DNA of 64,000 nucleotides from Flavobacterium caseinilyticum (GTDB lineage Bacteria; Bacteroidota; Bacteroidia; Flavobacteriales; Flavobacteriaceae): NCBI RefSeq assembly GCF_004349085.1, contig NZ_SMFM01000001.1:1-64000 (forward strand), written 5' to 3'. Shown one piece after another: positions 7,493 to 16,087 of the stretch. A model generated the notes under the pieces. It made no database searches. It saw nothing but the letters and a program-made list of their open reading frames with translations, and had not been told where the DNA came from. The translations under genes were made by a program, and so were the position numbers. Within the stretch, counting starts at the first letter, position 1, and each line of letters opens with the position of its first letter.

Positions 7493-9919
7493 TTATTTCG
7501 TCGCCTCCAAGGTTAATTTACCGCTCTTGAGTCCGGCTCCATTTACTTCAAGTTTTATATCTCCTTCAGTTGTTTTCGATTTAACAAGCACTACCAATTT
7601 TCCGCTAAAAAGTTTCATGGTATCTTTATGAAACATTTCGAGTGAAGTGGCATCGCCATTGCAAGCCGCTCTGTAAGTACCCGCTCCCGTAACCTTAAAT
7701 TTCAATTGGTTCGTCGCCGTAGGACAAGGAATTCCATTTTTATCCACTACCGATACCGTTACGAAAGAGATATCCTCGCCATCGGCAGTGATTGTTTTCC
7801 TGTCTGCGTTTAAAACAATTTGGTAAGGTTTCCCCGCAGTACGTATTTCTTCTTCAGCAACAGCTTTTCCATTGTCATCAAAAGCCACCACTTTTACCGT
7901 TCCCGGCTCATATTTTACATCCATCCACATCAAGCGATAGCGATTTTGTGGAGTGTTTTTGTTTTTTGTCTGCACGCCCATACTTTTTCCATTGACAAAA
8001 AGTTCGGCGCTGTTGTAACTCGTGTATACAAAAACAGGAGTTATTTCTCCTTCACGGCCTTCCCAGTTCCAATGCGGTAAAATATGTAGCGTAGATTCTT
8101 TTGTATTCCAACGGCTTCGGTATAAATAATAACGGTCTTTAGGCAAACCGGCTAAATCGTTAATTCCAAAATAAGAACTGCGAGACGGCCAGCTTTCATC
8201 GTAAGGAGTAGGCTCACCCAAATAATCAAAACCAGTCCAGACAAATTCGCCAATTACCCATGGTTTATCATCTTGAAGTACAAAATCTTCATCCGGCACA
8301 TTCGACCAGCTGCAGGCTTCCAAATCATAAGAGGATGATTGAAAATCAGGATATTGTTTATTTTTTTCTTGAACCACGGGGAATTTATAAATCCCTCTAG
8401 AGCTAACCGTTGAAGCGGTTTCTGATCCTAAAACAAAACCTTGGGGAAATTTTTTATAAGCTTCCTCATATAAATGCACACGATAATTCAGTCCCGGAAT
8501 ATCCAGCAAAGCGCCAAAACCAGATTCAATAGTTGCTTTTACCTGATCCATACCAACAGTTACCGGACGTGTTGGGTCTTCCCGATGAAAGATTTCCTGC
8601 AACCATTTGGCGCGTTTCACTCCTTCTTCACCCCATTGATCCGGCACTTCGTTTCCAGAACTCCACATCACAATCGAAGGATGATTTCGTGTGGCTTGCA
8701 CTAAATTGACGATATCTTTTTCAGCATATTCCTCAAAAAAACGATGATACCCATTTTCTACTTTTGGCTTTGCCCATTCATCAAAACTCTCTGCTAAAAA
8801 TAGAAAACCCATTTCATCCGCCAACTCCAATTGCTCGAAAGAAGGCATGTTATGCGAGCTGCGAATCGCATTGCAACCCATGTCTTTCAATATGGTCATT
8901 TGTCTGCGCAGCGCCGCTTTATCTACCGCAACTCCAAGCGGACCTAAATCGTGATGCAAACAAACTCCTTTAAATTTGGTTACCTTTCCATTAAGACTGA
9001 AGCCTTTATTCGGCTCGTATTTTATTTCCCGAATTCCAAAACGGGTTGAAATTTCATCTTTAAGTTCGTTTCCTATATACAATTGGGAAACCGCTTTGTA
9101 TAAATATGGAGTTTCGGGACTCCATAATTTTGGATTATCTACTTTTATGTTTTGGTCAAACTCTTTTCCGAACTGCGTAGTCGATTCCTCTGAACTTAAT
9201 TTACGTCCTTCGTCATCAAAAATAGTGGTGACTAAACGAGTATTTTCGCCGGAGACTTTAGTCTTGATATTAACTTTCGCAACTTCCTCACTGATAAAAG
9301 GTGTCGTTATAAACTGTCCCCATTGGTCAATACTTTCGTTGTTTTTTATAATAATACTTACATTTCGATACAAACCTGCACCCGGATACCAACGAGATGC
9401 AAATTCTTTATTGGTTAGTTTTACTGATAATGTATTGGCTCCTTCTTGAATAAATTGGGAAACATCAAAATAAAAATAACTATAACCATACTTCCACTCT
9501 CCTACTTTTTTTCCGTTTAAATACACTTGAGGTTCGCTCATCGCGCCTTCAAAAAGCAAAATTATTTTTTTTCCTTTTGAATCTTTAGGCAAGTTGAATG
9601 TATTGCGGTACCAAGCAGTTCCAATATGCGGCAAAGCACCTGTTCTTCCTGTTTTTTCGGTAGCTACGGTTTCTCCGTTTTGAACAATAGCAACTTTTTG
9701 TATGTCTACATTTTTATCAAAAGGTCCGTAAATAGCCCAGTCATGTGGAACGGTTACGGATTCCCATTTGTAATCATTAAAATTTATTTTATACGCCGCG
9801 TCAAAATCACCTTTTTGAAATTTCCAATTGGCCTTTAGTACTTTAACTTCTCGTGATTGAGACAAGGCAACTTGTGTACATGATAAAATCACAACAAGAA
9901 AACAAATCAATTTCTTCAT
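7493..9919 (-). CDS. GH2 beta-galactosidase, secreted
   Basis: A glycoside hydrolase family 2 enzyme of 808 residues from the preferred start. Order: signal peptide (MKKLICFLVVILSCTQ), jelly-roll sugar-binding domain (about 40-180), Ig-like domain, TIM barrel (about 290-600), a DUF4982-type domain and a C-terminal beta domain. The acid/base glutamate is in SSGNEVPD near residue 424 and the nucleophile in VIGEFVWTGFDYLGEP near 558. An earlier in-frame ATG at 9961 would put 14 charged residues before the signal peptide, so 9919 is preferred. It probably trims galacto-oligosaccharides made by the GH53 enzymes to galactose, in the periplasm or on the surface. Other GH2 activities are possible, but the galactose context favours this one. 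Confidence 0.88.
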   Translation of the reverse strand: MKKLICFLVVILSCTQVALSQSREVKVLKANWKFQKGDFDAAYKINFNDYKWESVTVPHDWAIYGPFDKNVDIQKVAIVQNGETVATEKTGRTGALPHIGTAWYRNTFNLPKDSKGKKIILLFEGAMSEPQVYLNGKKVGEWKYGYSYFYFDVSQFIQEGANTLSVKLTNKEFASRWYPGAGLYRNVSIIIKNNESIDQWGQFITTPFISEEVAKVNIKTKVSGENTRLVTTIFDDEGRKLSSEESTTQFGKEFDQNIKVDNPKLWSPETPYLYKAVSQLYIGNELKDEISTRFGIREIKYEPNKGFSLNGKVTKFKGVCLHHDLGPLGVAVDKAALRRQMTILKDMGCNAIRSSHNMPSFEQLELADEMGFLFLAESFDEWAKPKVENGYHRFFEEYAEKDIVNLVQATRNHPSIVMWSSGNEVPDQWGEEGVKRAKWLQEIFHREDPTRPVTVGMDQVKATIESGFGALLDIPGLNYRVHLYEEAYKKFPQGFVLGSETASTVSSRGIYKFPVVQEKNKQYPDFQSSSYDLEACSWSNVPDEDFVLQDDKPWVIGEFVWTGFDYLGEPTPYDESWPSRSSYFGINDLAGLPKDRYYLYRSRWNTKESTLHILPHWNWEGREGEITPVFVYTSYNSAELFVNGKSMGVQTKNKNTPQNRYRLMWMDVKYEPGTVKVVAFDDNGKAVAEEEIRTAGKPYQIVLNADRKTITADGEDISFVTVSVVDKNGIPCPTATNQLKFKVTGAGTYRAACNGDATSLEMFHKDTMKLFSGKLVVLVKSKTTEGDIKLEVNGAGLKSGKLTLEATK

Positions 9920-10178
9920 TTTTATAACAAATTTTAATTTTTTTTTAAACATGTAAGTCATGTAAGTTTGAAAAAGTTAGTTTGTCAATTAACTATTTAA
10001 AGTGAATATCAGTTAAAATATTCTTTACATGATTAATAACTTTACTAAATGAATTCTGAGTTTTCAATTAATTTTATTCAAATTAAAAGCTTCTATGACT
10101 TAAATGTTTCAACAATTTTTTCGACAAAACGCTGTCATTTATATAATTAAATGCAGTTTTTAATTCCGCTGATTAAAA

Positions 10179-11225
10179 CTATTCCTTAAACGCATCTAAA
10201 GCCATTGATGGTTTCCCGTCAGATTGCCAAGCGCTCAGGGAATAACCGCTCCAACTTTTTTCTCCCTGCGGTTCCCAATATATCACGCCAAGTCCTTTGT
10301 TATTAGGAACAGCTTTTACCGCTTTGATTGTTGCCACCAACATTTCATAGGTGTTTTGTACTTTATCATATTCCCCACCTACTTCCACAACCATCACTTC
10401 TTTGTTGTATCTGGCAACCATATCGTTTAGATTATACGCTAAATCCGCAATAGTTTCTGTGTAATCTTTCTTGATCCAAAAAGGGTAATAGGACAATCCA
10501 ATTACATCGTACTTTACATTATTTGCTGTAGCATTATCAAAAAACCAGCGGAATTTTTCATTATTATTTCCTTCGTCAAGATGAACAATTACTTTGATTT
10601 TAGAATCAATAGCTTTTGTTGCCTCATAGCCTTTGTTGAGTAATTGTGCCAATTGATTCCAATTTTTGGTACTTCCTTCCGGCCACATCATACCGCCTGG
10701 AATTTCATTCCCAATTTGAACCCATTCCGGAGTAACTCCTACAGATTTCAGTGCGCTCAAAACACCAAAAGTATGATCATACACATCCGTCATTAATTCC
10801 GGAAAAGTATGATTTTCCCAAGCTTTTGGCTTGAATTGTTTAGCAGGATCGGCCCACGAATCGCTGTAATGAAAATTGATCATGATACGCATTCCCATTT
10901 TTTGGGCACGCAAAGCCATCACAACGGTTTCTTCTTTACTGCAGTGTCCACTGGCTTTATCATCATTTGGATTTACCCAAACACGCAGGCGAATGGTATT
11001 CATCCCTCTGTCCTTTAGGAGTTGCAAACAATCTTTTTCAGCGCCATCGGTATCGTAAAATTTATATCCAGTGGCTTCCATCTGCGGCAACCATCCCACA
11101 TCAGCTCCTTTTGCAAAAGAATTTTTGGATGTTGATTGCACATTTTTGGATGTACTGCAAGAAAAAAGTATTGAAACCATTAAAGACATCAAAACGAATC
11201 GAAAATACATTGGTAAATTTTTCAT
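10179..11225 (-). CDS. GH53 endo-beta-1,4-galactanase lipoprotein (copy 1)
   Basis: A 348-residue GH53 arabinogalactan endo-beta-1,4-galactosidase. A lipoprotein signal ends in SILFSC (lipidated C23), so the enzyme is membrane-anchored. The GH53 pattern is intact: RLRVWVNP near 80, the acid/base glutamate E174 in QIGNEI, and the likely nucleophile E281 in VVEVGGEY. The nucleophile surroundings differ from the ETAYP seen in the neighbouring copy, so the two copies may prefer different chain lengths or branches. It follows the other GH53 gene by 6 bases. Substrate is inferred to be beta-1,4-galactan, for example pectic galactan. Confidence 0.92.
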   Translation of the reverse strand: MKNLPMYFRFVLMSLMVSILFSCSTSKNVQSTSKNSFAKGADVGWLPQMEATGYKFYDTDGAEKDCLQLLKDRGMNTIRLRVWVNPNDDKASGHCSKEETVVMALRAQKMGMRIMINFHYSDSWADPAKQFKPKAWENHTFPELMTDVYDHTFGVLSALKSVGVTPEWVQIGNEIPGGMMWPEGSTKNWNQLAQLLNKGYEATKAIDSKIKVIVHLDEGNNNEKFRWFFDNATANNVKYDVIGLSYYPFWIKKDYTETIADLAYNLNDMVARYNKEVMVVEVGGEYDKVQNTYEMLVATIKAVKAVPNNKGLGVIYWEPQGEKSWSGYSLSAWQSDGKPSMALDAFKE

Positions 11226-11231
11226 GTTTTC

Positions 11232-12332
11232 TTATTTATTAAACGCCTGCAAAACAGGTAATGCTCTATTATTAAAATCATAAAAAGCCTGGTTTTCAAA
11301 AGTAGATCCATTTGCGGCCTGATTCCCTTTAAAAGAAATCCATTCTCCACCCCAATAGGCAAATCCCAAACCATATTCAGACTCTTTCACGATGGTTTTT
11401 ATTGCCAACACAAAGTTTTTTTGACCATCAGGAGTAGCAGGATAACCAGAAACGAGTTGCGAATCTAAACCCACTATATTATTTGTCCAGTCATTATATC
11501 CTAACGTAAAAGGATAAGCGGTTTCAGCAATAATAACTTTTTTATTGTATGCTTTTCCTAACGTATTGATGGCGGTTTTTACAACTTCTAAATCCTTTCC
11601 GTGCCAAAGTGGATAATACGACAACCCAATGTAATCGTAATCTACACTTTTAATTTTGTTAAAAAACCAATTTGTATCCGAAGCTTTCACGCCTGCATAA
11701 TGAATCATGATTTTGATATTTGGCGCTTTAGCTCGAATCGTTGCGCTGGCAGTTGCCAATAAAGAAATACTTTGTACTTCCTGATTGATTAAATTTCCTT
11801 GTGGCCAAAGCAATCCGCTGTTAATTTCGTTCCCAATCTGGATAATATCTGGATTAATTTCAGTGAGAATTGTCGAAGTATAATTGGCGACAGCCGTTTT
11901 TAAATCGGTAAATGATAAATTTTTCCATTCCGCTGGCGTAGTTTGAACCGCAGGATCAGCCCAAGTATCCGAATAATGTACCGTTAACCAAACTTTCATT
12001 CCTGCTTGTTTCACTCGTTTTGACAGCGCTTTAACTTCTGTCATTCCGGAACGTCCATTCGCTGGGTTTTTCCAAAGACGAATTCGAACCGTGTTACAAC
12101 CAGCATTTTTCAGAGTTGTAATCATATCTTCCGCTTGGTTGCTGCTGTTGTATAAAGCCGCACCCGATGTTTCTATTTCCGGTAAAAAAGAAATGTCCGC
12201 AGCTCTAATAAAAGAATCAACTGCAACTGGCGGTTCAACTGCCGGAGTTTCCGCTGTATCATTACTATTAGAACAGGAAAAAAGAAGTACAAAAAGGGTT
12301 AAGAACCCTAAAATTCGAATATTTTTTTTCAT
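11232..12332 (-). CDS. GH53 endo-beta-1,4-galactanase lipoprotein (copy 2)
   Basis: A 366-residue GH53 enzyme with lipobox LLFSC (C20) followed by a proline- and acid-containing linker. Catalytic residues are visible as E169 in QIGNEINSGLLWP and E270 in IIAETAYPF, the classical GH53 nucleophile motif. It is clearly paralogous to the gene just downstream but diverged, which suggests an old duplication. The gene starts one base after galM ends and is followed at 6 bases by copy 1, so all three share a transcript. It is expected to cut galactan at the cell surface or in the periplasm. Confidence 0.93.
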   Translation of the reverse strand: MKKNIRILGFLTLFVLLFSCSNSNDTAETPAVEPPVAVDSFIRAADISFLPEIETSGAALYNSSNQAEDMITTLKNAGCNTVRIRLWKNPANGRSGMTEVKALSKRVKQAGMKVWLTVHYSDTWADPAVQTTPAEWKNLSFTDLKTAVANYTSTILTEINPDIIQIGNEINSGLLWPQGNLINQEVQSISLLATASATIRAKAPNIKIMIHYAGVKASDTNWFFNKIKSVDYDYIGLSYYPLWHGKDLEVVKTAINTLGKAYNKKVIIAETAYPFTLGYNDWTNNIVGLDSQLVSGYPATPDGQKNFVLAIKTIVKESEYGLGFAYWGGEWISFKGNQAANGSTFENQAFYDFNNRALPVLQAFNK

Positions 12333-12333
12333 C

Positions 12334-13386
12334 TTAAAAAGATTGAAATTTATAAATAGTTTTATGATAATATAATTCTCCTTTTCTCAAAACAGAAGAA
12401 GGAAAATGTTCGTGATTAGGCGCATCAGGGAAATTCTGGGTTTCAAAACAAATGCCGCTTGTGGGATGATAATTAGTGTTTTCTTTCCCTTTTATTGCAT
12501 TAAAGCAATTTCCGCCAACATAAATATGAACCGCGGGCTGATTCGTGTAAACAGACATTTTCAAAGTTTTATCACTATTATAAAGAGACGCTGCGTATTC
12601 TTTTTCCTTGTTTAAAACAAAAGTGGTGTCAATTTTTGACGGACAGGTTCTCGCGGCGGTAAAATCAAAAGGACAATTAGCAACATTTAGAAACCGTCCG
12701 GTAGGAATTCCCGACTTTGTAGTTTCTAATATTCGTTGAGAATTTACACGCATTTCCTGAGCAGCAACACTGGATTGATGACCGTCCAAATTGAAATAAC
12801 TGTGATGCGTTAAATTTACAATTGTATCTTCAGTTGTGCTGGCGATATATTCTATAATTAATTCATTGTCGTCAGAGAGCATGTAAGTCAAATCAACTGA
12901 TAATTCACCCGGAAAATGTTCTTCATTATCCGCACTGACGCATGTAAAAGTCACAGAGGGATTTTCACCTTCACTACTTTTTTTTATTTTCCAGTTTTTA
13001 TGGCTCAAGCCAATGGTACCGCCATGCAACGAATTTCCGTTGTTGTTTTTGTTGAGGCAAACTGTTTTTCCGTTCAGTTTAAATTCGCCTTCATTTATTC
13101 TTCCGGCAAATCGTCCCACCGTTGCTCCAAGATAAGGCGCACTTTCTAAATTAAATGACTGTAAATAGGCCTCCAAAGTATCAAAACCTAAAACCACATC
13201 TACCAATGCTCCATTTTTTAATGGAACTTTTAAAGAGGTAAGCGCAGCACCATAACCCATCACTTTCATTTGCATGCCATTCTTATTCGTTACTTCACAA
13301 ACAAAAACCTCTTCCCCATCCGGTATCAAACCAAATGATTCTATTACAGAATTGGTTTTAAAATGTGATATGTGTTTAATTTTCAT
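12334..13386 (-). CDS. galM: Aldose 1-epimerase (galactose mutarotase)
   Basis: GalM interconverts alpha and beta anomers of galactose so that GalK can use it. The protein has 350 residues, normal for the family, with the catalytic histidine region HHSYFNLDG and the catalytic glutamate in GICFETQNFPDAPNH near the C-terminus. There is no signal peptide, so it is cytoplasmic, unlike some exported Bacteroidota homologues. It is the first gene of the minus-strand galactan operon; a -7 box lies 25 bases upstream (13412-13419), and repeated operator-like words lie between it and the divergent GntR-type regulator. Confidence 0.96.
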   Translation of the reverse strand: MKIKHISHFKTNSVIESFGLIPDGEEVFVCEVTNKNGMQMKVMGYGAALTSLKVPLKNGALVDVVLGFDTLEAYLQSFNLESAPYLGATVGRFAGRINEGEFKLNGKTVCLNKNNNGNSLHGGTIGLSHKNWKIKKSSEGENPSVTFTCVSADNEEHFPGELSVDLTYMLSDDNELIIEYIASTTEDTIVNLTHHSYFNLDGHQSSVAAQEMRVNSQRILETTKSGIPTGRFLNVANCPFDFTAARTCPSKIDTTFVLNKEKEYAASLYNSDKTLKMSVYTNQPAVHIYVGGNCFNAIKGKENTNYHPTSGICFETQNFPDAPNHEHFPSSVLRKGELYYHKTIYKFQSF

Positions 13387-13411
13387 GGTTTAATTATGAA
13401 ATGTGAAAAAC

Positions 13412-13419
13412 CAAAAGTA
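13412..13419 (-). promoter_or_regulatory. -7 box of the galactan/galactose operon
   Basis: It reads TACTTTTG on the minus strand, a perfect TAnnTTTG match that predicts a leader of about 20 bases before galM. No TTTG stands at the expected -33 position, which fits a promoter that needs an activator. Confidence 0.65.
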
Positions 13420-13434
13420 AAATAATTGTTATCA

Positions 13435-13468
13435 TTGACATACCAGTACCTACCAGTTTTTGTATATT
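13435..13468 (+). promoter_or_regulatory. Operator-like direct repeat and regulator promoter
   Basis: TACCAGT occurs at 13441-13447 and again at 13451-13457, a 10-base period, so both copies face the same side of the helix. They lie between a TTG (13435) and TATATTG (13462), which look like the -33 and imperfect -7 elements of the regulator gene, and about 20 bases upstream of the galM -7 box. A regulator bound here could control both directions. Confidence 0.5.
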
Positions 13469-13488
13469 GCCAAGAAATCCACTGCTGC

Positions 13489-14487
13489 ATGAAAATAATT
13501 TCGATTCAAAACAATCTTGGAATTCCCAAATACCGACAAATAATTAGTTCGATAGAAAAGGCAATAAAAGACGTAAATCTGAAAAAAGGCGACAAACTTC
13601 CGTCGGTAAACAAAGTCTGTCTGGAATTCTCCTTGTCCCGCGATACGGTTTTACAGGCCTATGAAGAATTGAAAAAAAGAGGTATTATTTATGCCATTCC
13701 AGGCAAAGGCTATTATGTGAAAAGCGTTGAAGTCACCATAAAACAAAGGATATTTTTACTTTTTGACGAGTTGAATATTTTTAAGGAAGACTTGTACAAT
13801 TCGTTTCTGGAAAACATTGGCAGTAATGCTCAGGTAGATATTTTCTTTCATCATTTTAATGTTCCCGTTTTCCAAAAACTGATTAATGACAGCTACGGCA
13901 ATTACACTAAATACATCATTATGCCGACAAATTTAGCCGAGGCCGCCGCGGCGATAAAAACCCTACCAGTTAACGACGTTTATATTTTAGATCAAACCAA
14001 TCCTGAACTAAAATCCTTTCCTGCTGTATACCAGAATTTCGTAAAAGATATTTACGACGGCTTACTGAAAGGAAAATCTAAATTGAACAAATACAAAAAA
14101 CTGATTATGATTTTCCCTGGATTCCGAGAGCCCATAGGTATGAAAATCGGTTTTGAGAATTTCTGTAAAGATTTCACATTCGATTATGAAATCATCACTG
14201 AATTCAGGAATCGGGAAATAAAAAAAGGCGAAGTGTATATTATTCCGAGTGACAGGGATTTAGTGAGTGTTATCCAAAAAGCTAAAATTCAGAAGTTGCA
14301 ATTAGGCAGTGATTACGGCATCATTTCGTACAATGAAACCCCGCTTAAAAAAGTAGTCGAAAACGGAATTACAACGATTTCAACCAATTTTGAAGTAATG
14401 GGAAAGTTACTGGCAGAGATGATTTTAAAAGGCAAGAAAGAACAAATTGAGAATACAAGTGATTTGATTATTAGGAATTCGCTGTGA
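13489..14487 (+). CDS. GntR-type transcriptional regulator with sugar-binding-like domain
   Basis: The protein of 332 residues begins with a GntR winged helix (about 1-75, including the pattern GDKLPSVNKVCLEFSLSRDTV and a wing GIIYAIPGKGYYV) followed by a periplasmic-binding-protein-like effector domain (about 85-330), the architecture of Bacteroidota sugar-responsive GntR/LacI hybrids. I chose the ATG at 13489 because it begins the conserved fold and lies downstream of the promoter-like elements; an open frame continues upstream through TTG codons. It is divergent from galM, so it very likely senses galactose or a galactan breakdown product and controls the operon and itself. Confidence 0.85.
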   Translation: MKIISIQNNLGIPKYRQIISSIEKAIKDVNLKKGDKLPSVNKVCLEFSLSRDTVLQAYEELKKRGIIYAIPGKGYYVKSVEVTIKQRIFLLFDELNIFKEDLYNSFLENIGSNAQVDIFFHHFNVPVFQKLINDSYGNYTKYIIMPTNLAEAAAAIKTLPVNDVYILDQTNPELKSFPAVYQNFVKDIYDGLLKGKSKLNKYKKLIMIFPGFREPIGMKIGFENFCKDFTFDYEIITEFRNREIKKGEVYIIPSDRDLVSVIQKAKIQKLQLGSDYGIISYNETPLKKVVENGITTISTNFEVMGKLLAEMILKGKKEQIENTSDLIIRNSL

Positions 14488-14564
14488 CATATTAAAATAA
14501 ATAAACCCCTATTATACAATAAGTTAAAAAAATATAAAGTATAAAAAGTAAGCACGAAAGTAAT

Positions 14565-14572
14565 TACATTTG
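14565..14572 (+). promoter_or_regulatory. -7 box of the toxin-antitoxin operon
   Basis: TACATTTG is a perfect TAnnTTTG box ending only 4 bases before the antitoxin ATG, which predicts a leaderless or near-leaderless mRNA. Confidence 0.6.
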
Positions 14573-14576
14573 TTAC

Positions 14577-14837
14577 ATGTTAAAAGTCCGCCAAACGCAA
14601 ATTATAAAAATAGGCAATTCTAACGGGATTAGAATTCCTAAAGACTTTCTAAGTGCATTGGGCACCAAAGAAGTTGTCTTGGAACTCACAAATAACACTA
14701 TGATTATTACGCTTATAAAAGTAACCATGCCGCAGCGCAGCTAGTGGGGAAACATTTTGGCAAAAATGAAAATAGTCCGAGAAGACGATTTAAACGATTT
14801 TGATACCACCCTAGCAGGTGGTATTGACAAATTATAA
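14577..14837 (+). pseudogene. MazE-like antitoxin, interrupted by an amber codon
   Basis: The first 55 codons encode a SpoVT/AbrB-type swapped-hairpin DNA-binding domain (QIIKIGNSNGIRIPKDFL). Codon 56 is TAG (14742-14744), but the same frame continues for 30 more codons with a typical antitoxin tail (WGNILAKMK, DDLNDFDTTLAGGIDKL) and ends at TAA 14835-14837, overlapping the toxin start. A single change from GAG would restore a normal 86-residue protein. As read, the product keeps the DNA-binding part and loses the toxin-binding tail. An ATG at 14766 could start a separate 23-residue tail peptide. Sequencing error is the main alternative. Confidence 0.75.
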
Positions 14838-15150
14838 AAAGTGGGATATTGTAATGGTGGTTTTGAACCCAACCAAAGGAAGTGAAATATCAAAAACAAG
14901 ACCGTGTTTAGTGGTTTCGCCCAATAGTATCAATACATACTTGAACACTATTATTGTAGTCCCGTTTACCTCAAAACCCAGAGGATACCCTTTTAGAATA
15001 TTGACAAATCACAAAAACAGTGAAGGCGAATTGTGTTTTGACCACATCAAAAGTTTTGACAATAGCCGCATTGTAAAAACTGACGGCACCATTGCAAAAA
15101 CGTTGCGAACAGCTAAAAATAATTTGTTATTTGAGTTTTTTAATGAGTAA
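14824..15150 (+). CDS. MazF/PemK-like toxin
   Basis: A 108-residue PemK-fold protein. The conserved MazF segments are intact: NPTKGSEISKTRPCLVVSP near the start, TIIVVPFTSKPR in the middle and DGTIAKT toward the end. MazF toxins are ribonucleases that cut mRNA at short motifs. No ATG suits the start; TTG at 14824 gives MTNYKKWDIV, matching usual family N-termini, while GTG at 14818 is possible. The start overlaps the end of the antitoxin frame, normal for such operons. The toxin looks functional although the antitoxin frame is interrupted, which raises the question of how it is restrained. Confidence 0.85.
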   Translation: MTNYKKWDIVMVVLNPTKGSEISKTRPCLVVSPNSINTYLNTIIVVPFTSKPRGYPFRILTNHKNSEGELCFDHIKSFDNSRIVKTDGTIAKTLRTAKNNLLFEFFNE

Positions 15151-15210
15151 AATTAATTAAAAATCTTTGTCTTTTACGGGAAACCTCAAAGTGGATAATT
15201 ATTAAGAGTC

Positions 15211-15218
15211 TATTTTTG
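15211..15218 (+). promoter_or_regulatory. -7 box, probably of the PAS gene
   Basis: TATTTTTG matches TAnnTTTG; it lies 102 bases before the PAS gene ATG, leaving an AT-rich leader of about 95 bases with no obvious structure. Confidence 0.4.
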
Positions 15219-15320
15219 GTTTAAATATTTTACAACACAAAAATTAAAAAACATCATTATAAAAACTTATATGGCAAGAATTTATATAGGTGATATTTGA
15301 CTAATTTTAACACAACTAAC

Positions 15321-15932
15321 ATGAACTATTTTGAAGAAACTAAAAGATTATTTGATGATTCTGCTTTATTTTACATCATAACCGCTGATATGGATGGCAA
15401 ATATTCGTATATCAATAAACATTATGCAAAAGAATTTTCACATGTACACACCAATTTAGTTGGAAAGCCATATTATATAACTATGCACACAGATGATATG
15501 AAAACTTGCATCGAAGTTTCTACCAAATGTTTTGAGAATCCCACTAAATTATTTCCGGCAACAATTAGAAAACACGATGGCAAGGGCGACTATGTATATA
15601 CGCAATGGGAATATAGAGCAATGTTTGATGATGAAAAGAATCCTGCTGGAATATTCTGTCTGGGATACAATATAACCAAATTTGTTGGGGAAGAATTACT
15701 GTTACAAAAGGCAAATGAAAAGATTGAAAAAAATAACAATACCTTAAAAAACATTATTTTTCAACAATCACATCTTGTACGTGCCCCATTAAGCAATATA
15801 ATTGGCCTCGCCAGTATTTTAGACAAAAAAATACTGGATAGTGATACAAGCAACATTTGCGACATGATAGTAGAAAGCTCTAAGCAACTTGATGAAATTA
15901 TTAGAAGCATTGATACTACTGCTAGAACCTGA
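15321..15932 (+). CDS. PAS-domain protein with histidine-kinase-like dimerisation helix, no ATPase domain
   Basis: The 203-residue protein has a PAS domain (about 1-125, with DMDGKYSYINKHYAKEF) and then a helical segment resembling a HisKA dimerisation domain, with SHLVRAPLSNIIGLASIL near residues 150-167 holding the candidate phospho-acceptor histidine. It stops there; no HATPase domain follows here or in the next 150 bases. ATG 15321 was preferred over the upstream TTG because it begins the conserved part. It may act as an orphan PAS sensor or a phosphate-transfer partner, or be a truncated kinase. No response regulator is adjacent. Confidence 0.7.
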   Translation: MNYFEETKRLFDDSALFYIITADMDGKYSYINKHYAKEFSHVHTNLVGKPYYITMHTDDMKTCIEVSTKCFENPTKLFPATIRKHDGKGDYVYTQWEYRAMFDDEKNPAGIFCLGYNITKFVGEELLLQKANEKIEKNNNTLKNIIFQQSHLVRAPLSNIIGLASILDKKILDSDTSNICDMIVESSKQLDEIIRSIDTTART

Positions 15933-16039
15933 ACTAAAATTTTGATTATTTCCGCTTTGGAGAAATTATCCCTTCGGCAGATATTGACCAAACGAAACAA
16001 TTTTTATCCTTGCTTATAAAATATGGACACTCACTAACG

Positions 16040-16084
16040 AAAAAAGCCCGTAACACTTGAAAATTCAAGAAATTACGGACTTTT
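16040..16084 (-). terminator. Terminator of tRNA-Leu
   Basis: On the minus strand GTCCGTAA pairs with TTACGGGC (one G-U) with an inner CTTG/CAAG stem and a run of six T residues, directly after the tRNA 3' end. Confidence 0.75.
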
Positions 16085-16087
16085 AAG

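Noticed and set aside
8474..9449. Several plus-strand open frames within the GH2 gene
   Set aside because: They are antisense shadows of a strongly conserved enzyme and have no promoter boxes or homologous features.
9920..9961. Fourteen extra residues at the start of the GH2 enzyme
   Set aside because: They precede a complete signal peptide that begins at 9919.
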